The position numbers and the translations under genes are program-made. A stretch of DNA of 5,880 nucleotides from Bacteroidota bacterium (GTDB lineage: Bacteria; Bacteroidota; Ignavibacteria; Kapaibacteriales; UBA2268): contig JAFRQN010000255.1 in assembly GCA_017428585.1 (NCBI GenBank), positions 1 to 5,880 of the forward strand, read 5' to 3'. Position 1 is the first letter of the stretch, and each line of letters starts with the position of its first letter. The notes beneath the pieces are model-generated. The model was not told the origin of the DNA, did no database searches, and worked only from the letters and a program-made list of their open reading frames with translations. Positions 1-5,880 of this stretch are shown here, piece by piece.

Positions 1-2
1 CT

Positions 3-548
3 ACAATTCTAACACAAAGAGTTAAGGATGTTATAACTGTAGGCAGCGACGATCAATTAAATACATCCATAGTTAATTCAATACAGTTTTGCAATGATAT
101 TCGTTCTGAATTTGATCCAAACTATTTTAAAAATATCACATTTGATTTAGAAAATATAGAAGATTTTAATTTTTCATGTGATAAATTAAAATTGCATCGC
201 TGTATCAGAAATATTATTGAAAATGGCATTAAAGCTATGCAGAAAACAAATGGCGGTACAATTACAATATATTGTTATCATGACATTGATAATATTTATA
301 TAAGTGTTCAAGATACAGGTATTGGTATGGATAAAAAAACCATAGATATGTTATCAACTCCTTATTTTTCAACAAGTAAATATGAAGGTGGAAATGGAAT
401 TGGAATGACAATAATAAAAAGGGTTGCTGCAATGCATGGAGGAAATATAATTGTTGAATCTCAAAAAAACAAAGGGACAAAAATAACAGTATATTTTCCT
501 AATACATTAAAAAGAAAAACAAATATCCAAAAAATATATAAAAAGTAA
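3..548 (+). CDS. Sensor histidine kinase, ATPase domain (5'-truncated)
   Basis: This is the C-terminal part of a histidine-kinase-type ATPase. The frame is open from base 3, so the gene starts upstream of the window; the first ATG/TTG codons inside the frame are not the true start. About 181 residues are visible. The first ~60 look like the linker between a dimerisation domain and the ATPase (SIVNSIQFCNDIRSEF). The HATPase_c fold follows: an N-box RNIIENGIKAM at 207-239, with the Mg-ATP asparagine at 222-224; a G1 box DTGIGM at 312-329; an F-box-like YFSTSK at 363-380; and a G2 box GGNGIGM at 387-407. The ATP-binding motifs are complete. The phospho-accepting His region lies outside the window, so I cannot tell a true autokinase from a short HATPase-only partner. 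It ends 23 bases before the sensory hydrogenase gene, and HATPase proteins are known neighbours of that hydrogenase type, so a role as its output partner is likely but inferred. Confidence 0.88.
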   Translation, partial: TILTQRVKDVITVGSDDQLNTSIVNSIQFCNDIRSEFDPNYFKNITFDLENIEDFNFSCDKLKLHRCIRNIIENGIKAMQKTNGGTITIYCYHDIDNIYISVQDTGIGMDKKTIDMLSTPYFSTSKYEGGNGIGMTIIKRVAAMHGGNIIVESQKNKGTKITVYFPNTLKRKTNIQKIYKK

Positions 549-571
549 AATAGTAAATTTATATAATATTT

Positions 572-2344
572 ATGAATGAATCCCTAATACAATCAGAATT
601 AGTTTTTACTAAAGACGCAAAATGTCGAGATTGTTATCGTTGTTTAAAAGCATGTCCTGTTAAAGCAATAAAAATAGAAAATGGACAAGCATATATTTTA
701 CAAAATCGATGTATTGACTGTAACATTTGTATTCAAAATTGTGCTCAAGATGCTATATCATTTAAGAGTGATAAAGCAAAATTATATGAATTATTATCTT
801 CTGGGAAAAAAATAGCAGTAACTGTTGATGCTTCTTATTCATCTATTTGTGCAGACTGGGAACGAGAAAGGTTTCCATCAGCTCTAAGACGATTAGGATT
901 TTCATTTGTATCTGAAACATCTGTAGCTGCTAACATTGTAGCAAAAAAAACTATTGAATATTGGCTTTCACATCCAGAAAAAAGTCATATTTCAGCTATA
1001 TGTCCAACAGTTGTAAATTATGTTGAGAAATATAAACCAGAAGCAATTGATAATTTAATACCAGTAGCTAGTCCATACATTGTTCATGGTCGCTGGCTAA
1101 AAGAAAAACTTGGAAAAGATACGTTAATAGTATATGTTGGTTCCTGTGTTGCAAAAAAAATGGAAATAAAAAGACCAACATATTCTGGAGTAATTGATTT
1201 AGCTATTACATTCGCTGAATTACGTGAAATGTTTGATGAACAAAATATTTTACTACAAACTTGCGAAGAAAGTAATTTTGATGAAACTCCCGTTGGAAAA
1301 TCAAGATTATTGCCATTAGTTGGAAGCTTATCAGAAATAGCTGGCAAAGAATTGAATTTTGCATCTTTAAATCATATTGCTGTAAGCGGATTCCAAGATA
1401 TTAGGAATTCTATAGATTTAGTAACAATGTCTAAAGGAATTTTAGTTGAACCATTATTTTGTTATAAAGGTTGTATAAATGGTCCTGGTATGCATATAAA
1501 AAATAATATATTTGATCGACGTGCAGAATTAATAGAATATGTTACTTCTAAACCAACAAACAATAATACAGAAGATCCACTAATAAAAATAAATACAGAT
1601 CGAACTTTCTCAAAAGATAAAATTATTCCTAAACCTAAGTATTCTACAGATGAAATACGCAATGTATTATCTAAAACAGGAGATCCTGATTTTAAGAAAA
1701 GACCAAACTGCTTCTCGTGTGGTTATCCAACTTGTAAAGATAAGGCAATAGCTGTTTTAGAAGGTATGGCAGAAACTGAAATGTGTATTCCTCACATGAG
1801 ACGATTAGCTGAAAAGAAAGCATCATTATTATTAGAAACTACACCTAATGGTTTTGTTGTTTTAAGCGAACAATTTGAAATTCTTAGTATGAATAAAGCA
1901 TTTAAGAATTTATTCCTTGTTAGCGATTCAATAATAGGTAAACACATATCATCATTGATAGATCCAGAAGGTTTTTATAAACTTGCCACAGGAGAAACAA
2001 ATATGTATGAAGGTTTTGTAAGATATGAAAAACATAATCTTGTATTTCATCAATTAGCTTATAAATTAGATAAGAACAAACAATATGTTGGCATTTTTAT
2101 TAACGTAACTAATAGTTTAGCAACCAGAACGAAATTAGATAATTTAAGATCAACCACACTTGAACAGGCTCAAGAATTATTACAACATCAAATAGAAATG
2201 TCACAAGGTATAGCAAAACTATTAGGAGAACACGCTGCACAAAGTGAAATTCTTATTAACAATATAATTAAATATACACAAGGCGATACAAGTAATAATA
2301 ATGAAACTAACCAAACTGATTTATCATGGGATATGAACATATAG
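572..2344 (+). CDS. hydS: Sensory [FeFe]-hydrogenase with PAS domain (HydS / group C)
   Basis: This is a putative H2/redox sensor, 590 residues, cytoplasmic (no signal peptide or membrane segment). Domains in order: a 2x[4Fe-4S] ferredoxin domain with C18/C21/C24/C28 and C47/C50/C53/C57; the [FeFe]-hydrogenase large-subunit domain at ~80-325; a four-Cys Fe-S domain (PF04060-like) with C380/C383/C388/C405 in CFSCGYPTC; a PAS domain at ~415-515; and a probable coiled coil at ~518-568. The likely H-cluster cysteines are C144 (AICP), C192 (GSCVAKKME) and C297/C301 (EPLFCYKGC), corresponding to the TSCCP, MPCxxKxxE and ExMxCxxGC motifs of catalytic enzymes. The residue before C144 is Ile, where catalytic enzymes carry the proton-relay Cys. 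The PAS tail and kinase/phosphatase neighbours match sensory rather than bulk H2-producing hydrogenases. The H-cluster would need HydEFG maturases, not seen here. ATG at 572 is the only in-frame start close to the ferredoxin motif; there is no Shine-Dalgarno. The 3' end overlaps the phosphatase gene by 19 bases. Confidence 0.93.
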   Translation: MNESLIQSELVFTKDAKCRDCYRCLKACPVKAIKIENGQAYILQNRCIDCNICIQNCAQDAISFKSDKAKLYELLSSGKKIAVTVDASYSSICADWERERFPSALRRLGFSFVSETSVAANIVAKKTIEYWLSHPEKSHISAICPTVVNYVEKYKPEAIDNLIPVASPYIVHGRWLKEKLGKDTLIVYVGSCVAKKMEIKRPTYSGVIDLAITFAELREMFDEQNILLQTCEESNFDETPVGKSRLLPLVGSLSEIAGKELNFASLNHIAVSGFQDIRNSIDLVTMSKGILVEPLFCYKGCINGPGMHIKNNIFDRRAELIEYVTSKPTNNNTEDPLIKINTDRTFSKDKIIPKPKYSTDEIRNVLSKTGDPDFKKRPNCFSCGYPTCKDKAIAVLEGMAETEMCIPHMRRLAEKKASLLLETTPNGFVVLSEQFEILSMNKAFKNLFLVSDSIIGKHISSLIDPEGFYKLATGETNMYEGFVRYEKHNLVFHQLAYKLDKNKQYVGIFINVTNSLATRTKLDNLRSTTLEQAQELLQHQIEMSQGIAKLLGEHAAQSEILINNIIKYTQGDTSNNNETNQTDLSWDMNI

Positions 2345-3492
2345 AAATTGAATTAAAACAAATATCCAAATATCCAAACACACCTTGTGGTGATTTTTTC
2401 TTGAGATGGAAAACTGCTGCATATACAACGTGTATATTATGTGATGGACGAGGACATGGAATCAAAGCAAACATATCTGCTACTATGTATGCAAATTATT
2501 TACAACATCTTTTTAATTCAAATTATTCTTTAAGAAACGCATGTGAAAAATTATTAAAAATATTAAAAAATACTGATAATAATTCACCCTATGCAGTTTT
2601 TAGTGTTATAAGAATATTAAATGATGGTGTTGTAACAGTTCTATCACATGATATGCCTGCTCCATTATTTATAACAAATAGAAAAGTTAGAGTATTATCT
2701 CAAAGAAAAATAGAAACAGAATTTGGAGAATTATTAGAAACTAACTGTTTTATTAAAGATGGCGAAGGTATCATATTAATGTCAGACGGTGTAACACAGG
2801 CAGGTATAGGACGAGGATATAAATTTGGATTAGGTAGTGAAAAGTTAGCAGAATTGCTTTCAGAAAACATATCAAACTTAGATATTAGTATTTCTACAAA
2901 CACACTTTATAAAACTATACCTGATATTATATACAATATAGTTAAGGATATATGCAACAATGTTAATGATGATGATATTTCAATAGCATTAATTCATGCA
3001 AGAACAGGAAGCATAACGACTATATTTACTGGTCCTCCTACAAATAAAGAAAATGATGCTAAATATGTTCGAGAATTTATTTTATCTAAAGGAAAGAAAA
3101 TTATATGTGGAGGTACTACTGCTAACATTGTTGCCAAAAATTCGGGTCGAGAAATGAAAGTAGATATGTATCAATCGTCGCATTATACTCCACCAAGTTA
3201 TCATATAGATGGAATAGATCTTGCTGTAGAAGGAGCAATCACTCTAAATCAACTATATAATATTTTAGATGCTGATAGAAATCTCATGCAAAACAGCAAT
3301 CCTGTAACTAAATTATATGATTATGTTATGAATTCAGATAAAATAGTTTTTTATTTAGGAAGTGTAAATTCTTCAGATGAAGGAGATATAGGTTTTATTC
3401 AACAAGGCATAAAATCAAGAAAAGAAATAGTCCCTTTAATAGCTGATAAATTAAGAAAATTAGGCAAACTTGTTGTAATAGAAAATATTTAA
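2326..3492 (+). CDS. SpoIIE/PP2C-family Ser/Thr phosphatase, hydrogenase-associated
   Basis: This is a probable metal-dependent Ser/Thr protein phosphatase of the SpoIIE/RsbU type, 388 residues, soluble. The catalytic domain covers ~1-225 and keeps the metal-ligand motifs: GD at 22-23, DGRGHG at 40-45, SDGVTQ at 153-158 and DDDIS at 215-219, so it should be active. Residues ~235-388 form a second domain that I cannot assign to a named fold. It contains the Gly/Thr-rich stretch CGGTTANIVAK (261-271), then SYHIDGIDLAVEGAITL (291-307) and LGSVNSSDEGDIGF (344-357). I recall the same two-part layout in phosphatases beside HydS genes in anaerobes. ATG at 2326 lies inside hydS, which suggests translational coupling; the GD motif 22 residues in fits this start. 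The substrate is unknown: a STAS-domain anti-anti-sigma factor is usual for RsbU-like proteins, but none is encoded here. In context it probably acts downstream of HydS, opposing a kinase. Confidence 0.88.
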   Translation: MGYEHIEIELKQISKYPNTPCGDFFLRWKTAAYTTCILCDGRGHGIKANISATMYANYLQHLFNSNYSLRNACEKLLKILKNTDNNSPYAVFSVIRILNDGVVTVLSHDMPAPLFITNRKVRVLSQRKIETEFGELLETNCFIKDGEGIILMSDGVTQAGIGRGYKFGLGSEKLAELLSENISNLDISISTNTLYKTIPDIIYNIVKDICNNVNDDDISIALIHARTGSITTIFTGPPTNKENDAKYVREFILSKGKKIICGGTTANIVAKNSGREMKVDMYQSSHYTPPSYHIDGIDLAVEGAITLNQLYNILDADRNLMQNSNPVTKLYDYVMNSDKIVFYLGSVNSSDEGDIGFIQQGIKSRKEIVPLIADKLRKLGKLVVIENI

Positions 3493-3534
3493 TAGTAATA
3501 TATATATCAGCTAAATTAATTATTTTTATTTTTG

Positions 3535-3542
3535 TATATTTG
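3535..3542 (+). promoter_or_regulatory. Possible Bacteroidota-type -7 box upstream of rbfA
   Basis: TATATTTG fits the TAnnTTTG consensus of the primary sigma factor in Bacteroidota. It would start transcription about 25 bases before the rbfA ATG. No convincing TTG/TTTG -33 element is visible at the usual spacing, and short A/T-rich matches arise easily by chance here. It lies in the largest intergenic gap of the window (3493-3574), where a new transcription unit would be expected. Confidence 0.3.
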
Positions 3543-3574
3543 TGAATTATTTAAATTAATATAATAGTAAGTTT

Positions 3575-4006
3575 ATGTCAATCAGAATAGAAAAAATAGC
3601 AAATGAAATAAGACGTATATTATCATCAGAATTATCAAAAATAGCAAGTGAGAATTCTGCTGGATTGGCTTCTATTTCAACAGTAAAAGTATCAAAAGAT
3701 TTTAGTATTGCAAATATATATTTTAATTTATTATCTCTAAATAAGACGGATATCTCTGCATTTATTGAAATTTTAAATAAAAACAAGGGACATTTACGTT
3801 CTATTTTAGCTCATAATTTAAGAATACGTACAACTCCAGACTTACGATTTTATTATGATGATACTTTAGATATATATAAATCAACTCAAGAATTAATAGA
3901 AAATGTAAAGAAAAAATCACCATATAGTAACGATTATGGTGACACTTCAGTTTATGATGAAAAAGTTTTACAAAAAGTAGAAACAGAAAATACTAAAAAA
4001 AATTAA
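3575..4006 (+). CDS. rbfA: Ribosome-binding factor A (30S maturation)
   Basis: RbfA binds the 30S subunit and helps late 16S rRNA processing, notably around the 5' helix, and growth in the cold. The protein is 143 residues and cytoplasmic. The single KH-like domain covers ~3-110: an N-terminal helix RIEKIANEIRRILSSEL; the strand segment ISTVKVSKDFSIANIYF (34-50), matching the family's T-x-V-x-V-S-x-D-x-x-x-A pattern; and the C-terminal signature GHLRSILAHNLRIRTTPDLR (72-91) followed by FYYDDTLD. The Ala-x-Gly kink of the E. coli protein is NKG here (70-72), as in Bacteroidota-like versions I recall. Residues ~111-143 form a charged, probably disordered tail. ATG at 3575 places the RIEKI helix at the normal N-terminus. 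No Shine-Dalgarno precedes it. It probably opens a housekeeping transcription unit with the genes that follow, 49 bases upstream of the next one. Confidence 0.9.
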   Translation: MSIRIEKIANEIRRILSSELSKIASENSAGLASISTVKVSKDFSIANIYFNLLSLNKTDISAFIEILNKNKGHLRSILAHNLRIRTTPDLRFYYDDTLDIYKSTQELIENVKKKSPYSNDYGDTSVYDEKVLQKVETENTKKN

Positions 4007-4055
4007 TTTTTATATTAAATTATTATAGTCCATCAATGTAATTTATTGAATAAAA

Positions 4056-4541
4056 ATGCTTAAATATCCAGTAACAACAGCAACACGTTTTTTGTCTAAT
4101 AAAAATATTAATTATACTCCTCATTTATACAATTATGAAAGTAAAGGTGGGACAAAACAAACGTCAATAGAACTATCAGTAAATGAATATAATGTAATAA
4201 AGACATTAGTTTTTCAAATTGATAATAAAACAATAATTTTAGTATTAATGCATGGAACTCTTGAAGTATCTACGAAAGAATTAGCAAGAATTTTAAATGT
4301 AAAAAATATATATCAATGTACAGAAGAAACGGCAAAAAAAGCAACAGGATATCAATTTGGAGGAACAAGTCCATTTGGAACCAAAAAAGAATTACCTATT
4401 TATGTTGAAAAAACAATTTTTGACTTAGATAAAATGTACATTAATGGTGGAAAACGTGGTTTTATATTAGAAATGACACCTGATAATTTATTAAAAATAT
4501 TCCCAAATTTAAAATTAGTAGAAGTTGGAATAACTAAATAA
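4056..4541 (+). CDS. YbaK/EbsC-family aminoacyl-tRNA deacylase
   Basis: This is a trans-editing hydrolase of the YbaK/ProX/EbsC family that frees wrongly charged amino acids from tRNA (classically Cys-tRNA-Pro). It has 161 residues, normal for the single-domain family, and is cytoplasmic. Visible family marks are NVIKTLVF (46-53) with K49 at the position of the catalytic lysine, LMHGTLEVSTKELARIL (64-80), and TGYQFGGTSPFGTKK (97-111) carrying the GGxSPxG loop. MYINGGKRGFILEM follows near the C-terminus. The MHG-x-x-EVSTK and YINGGxRGF wording matches the subfamily usually annotated simply as aminoacyl-tRNA deacylase rather than the classical E. coli YbaK, so the amino acid and tRNA it edits cannot be fixed from sequence. 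The start is ATG at 4056; the preceding bases are A/T-only. It is followed 11 bases later by trmB, so the two are probably co-transcribed. Confidence 0.88.
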   Translation: MLKYPVTTATRFLSNKNINYTPHLYNYESKGGTKQTSIELSVNEYNVIKTLVFQIDNKTIILVLMHGTLEVSTKELARILNVKNIYQCTEETAKKATGYQFGGTSPFGTKKELPIYVEKTIFDLDKMYINGGKRGFILEMTPDNLLKIFPNLKLVEVGITK

Positions 4542-4552
4542 TATATAATTTT

Positions 4553-5230
4553 ATGAAATCAATTGATTTTAACAAATATCCATTACCTTCAAGGATGCGT
4601 CATCACACATCTCCTAATTTTTATTTTCCATTAAAGGATTTAAAAATTGTACCTAAATTTTATCCTCCTATATATGAAAAAATAGAATGGAAAGATATTT
4701 TCCCTAATGGTCAGCCACCAAAAGTATTAGATATAGGATGTGGACGTGGTCTGTTTTTATTAAGATTAGCTGAAGATGTATTTAAAGATATGAATATTCT
4801 TGGCTTAGAGGTTCGTGATTGGTGCTGTCATTGGATAGATAACTATACAAAGAATGAAAATATTAATAATTGCCGTGTTTTACGTTATTGTGTTGCAAAT
4901 GGATTACAATTTTTAGAAAATGAATCCATTAATGAAGTATACTATCTGTTTCCAGACCCTTGGGTAAAAACAAAACATTTACGTAGACGTGCTTTTAATC
5001 AAAATTTTCTAAATGAAATAGAACGTATCCTAATTCCAGGCGGTAGATTATATCTTGCCACAGATCTAAACGAAGTAAATGAATATCATAAAGAAGAATT
5101 AATAAAATTTGGCAAATTAAATTGGAAATTAATAGATAACAATCTTGATTGGAATAGACCTCCAACAAATAAAGAAGAATTTTGTATAAGAGAGAATATT
5201 AAAACATATAAAATAATTGCAACTAAATAA
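4553..5230 (+). CDS. trmB: tRNA (guanine-N7)-methyltransferase TrmB
   Basis: TrmB methylates G46 in the variable loop of many tRNAs, using S-adenosylmethionine. The protein has 225 residues, the usual length, and is cytoplasmic. The Rossmann-fold marks are motif I VLDIGCGRG (58-66), the acidic loop GLEVR (84-88), and the TrmB signature FPDPWVKTKHLRRR (133-146) with D135 in the catalytic/substrate loop. GGRLYLATD follows (163-171), then TNKEEF (205-210), corresponding to the family T-x-x-E motif near the C-terminus. Nothing is missing. The FPDPW-x-K-x-x-H-x-x-RR form is the one common in Proteobacteria, Firmicutes and others, whereas the Bacteroides proteins I recall read FPDPQMKK. ATG at 4553 sits 11 bases after the upstream stop, with no Shine-Dalgarno. 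Confidence 0.94.
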   Translation: MKSIDFNKYPLPSRMRHHTSPNFYFPLKDLKIVPKFYPPIYEKIEWKDIFPNGQPPKVLDIGCGRGLFLLRLAEDVFKDMNILGLEVRDWCCHWIDNYTKNENINNCRVLRYCVANGLQFLENESINEVYYLFPDPWVKTKHLRRRAFNQNFLNEIERILIPGGRLYLATDLNEVNEYHKEELIKFGKLNWKLIDNNLDWNRPPTNKEEFCIRENIKTYKIIATK

Positions 5231-5255
5231 TAATTATTTCTATCAAAAAAAATAA

Positions 5256-5880
5256 ATGAAGGAAGAAGCATTTGCTAATAATTATGAATTACAATTAGCA
5301 TATCAATTCATACAATATACAAATAATAATTTATTTTTAACAGGAAATGCTGGTACAGGTAAAACCACTTTTTTACAATATCTGCGTTTTAATTGTAAGA
5401 AAAAATTAATAGTTGTTGCTCCTACAGGTATAGCAGCACTCAATGCTCACGGAGAAACAATACATTCCTTTTTTCAATTACCGTTTTCACCCTTCATTCC
5501 TATAAATGAGGAAATTCAACAAAAAGAGTATTCTTCATCAAATAAATATAGATTTTATACTAATAAAATAAAAATCATTCGTGCTTTAGAATTATTAATT
5601 ATTGATGAAATAAGCATGGTACGTGCTGACACATTAGATGCCATCGATAATATATTAAAATATTATAGACATAATGATAAGCCATTCGGTGGAGTTCAAT
5701 TATTAATGATTGGAGATCTTCATCAACTACCACCAATAGTAACAGATGATATAAAAGATATTATAAATAAATACTATGATAATGAATTTTTCTTTAGCAG
5801 TTATGCATTAAAAAAATCACAACTAAAAGTAATAGAATTAAAACATATTTATAGACAAACTGATTCTAATTTTATTAATA
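5256..5880 (+). CDS. Pif1-like superfamily 1B DNA helicase (3'-truncated)
   Basis: This is the N-terminal 208 residues of an ATP-dependent helicase of the Pif1/RecD-like AAA group; the gene continues beyond the window. Motifs in order: a Q-motif-like ELQLAYQFI near residue 12; Walker A GNAGTGKTT (30-38, K36); motif Ia VVAPTGIAALNAHG followed by THSFF-like TIHSFFQLPF; Walker B LLIIDEISM with D117/E118; motif III IGDLHQLPPI (152-161, Q157 as sensor); and motif IV KHIYRQTD beginning at 196, whose R200 should contact ATP. Such proteins unwind 5'-3' and are tied to replication-fork or recombination intermediates. The wording, including FFQLPF, DKPFGGVQLLMIGD and ELKHIYRQ, matches a helicase type I associate with Bacteroidota, where a long C-terminal region (sometimes HRDC or WYL-like) follows; that part is not visible. 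The start is ATG at 5256, 25 bases after trmB, with no Shine-Dalgarno. Confidence 0.92.
   Translation, partial: MKEEAFANNYELQLAYQFIQYTNNNLFLTGNAGTGKTTFLQYLRFNCKKKLIVVAPTGIAALNAHGETIHSFFQLPFSPFIPINEEIQQKEYSSSNKYRFYTNKIKIIRALELLIIDEISMVRADTLDAIDNILKYYRHNDKPFGGVQLLMIGDLHQLPPIVTDDIKDIINKYYDNEFFFSSYALKKSQLKVIELKHIYRQTDSNFIN

Noticed and set aside
192..548. A separate small 118-residue ATPase starting at the TTG at 192
   Set aside because: The frame stays open upstream to base 3 and the upstream residues look like a histidine-kinase linker; a start at 192 would cut into the ATPase N-box helix.
1084..1347. Antisense open frames on the - strand (here and at 262-480, 1462-1662, 2700-2903, 3556-3786, 5086-5271)
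   Set aside because: All lie almost wholly inside well-supported + strand genes, have compositions expected of reverse-complement AT-rich DNA and show no recognisable motif.
572..2344. Catalytic, H2-evolving HydA hydrogenase
   Set aside because: The PAS domain, the extra CGYPTC Fe-S domain, the missing proton-relay Cys and the kinase/phosphatase neighbours all fit the sensory type instead.
3493..3530. Intrinsic terminator after the phosphatase gene
   Set aside because: The T-rich run is present but no GC-containing stem precedes it.
3998..4011. 14-base perfect palindrome AAAAATTAATTTTT at the rbfA stop, as a terminator or operator
   Set aside because: It is A/T-only with no room for a loop, so it cannot form a stable hairpin; such palindromes arise by chance in this composition.
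4007..4055. Promoter between rbfA and the deacylase gene
   Set aside because: No TAnnTTTG-like box could be found in the 49 bases.

Overview
The window is a compact, AT-rich stretch (roughly 27-30 % G+C by eye) with every recognisable gene on the + strand and no gap longer than 82 bases. It holds seven genes. The first and last run off the window ends. I see no tRNA, rRNA, CRISPR array, insertion sequence or prophage gene.

Region 1 (1-3492) is a three-gene signalling cassette: the ATPase end of a sensor histidine kinase, a 590-residue sensory [FeFe]-hydrogenase (HydS type, often called group C) with ferredoxin, H-cluster, extra Fe-S and PAS modules, and a SpoIIE/PP2C-type Ser/Thr phosphatase with an extra C-terminal domain. 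The hydrogenase and phosphatase genes overlap by 19 bases. Family knowledge suggests that the hydrogenase reads H2 or redox state through its H-cluster and passes the signal through PAS to the kinase and/or phosphatase, probably to control fermentative hydrogen metabolism. The controlled genes are not in this window.

Region 2 (3575-5880) is housekeeping: rbfA (30S ribosome maturation), a YbaK-family aminoacyl-tRNA deacylase, trmB (tRNA m7G46 methyltransferase) and the N-terminal part of a Pif1-like helicase. The 82-base gap before rbfA contains a possible Bacteroidota-style -7 promoter box. It probably separates the hydrogenase cassette from the translation-related genes.

The source looks like an anaerobic, fermentative, low-GC bacterium. 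Start codons lack Shine-Dalgarno sequences and are preceded by A/T-only tracts, and the RbfA and helicase sequences resemble Bacteroidota/FCB-group proteins. The TrmB and YbaK-like proteins do not look like the Bacteroides forms I know, so a divergent FCB lineage, or some horizontal exchange, is possible. Identification is from motif recognition only.
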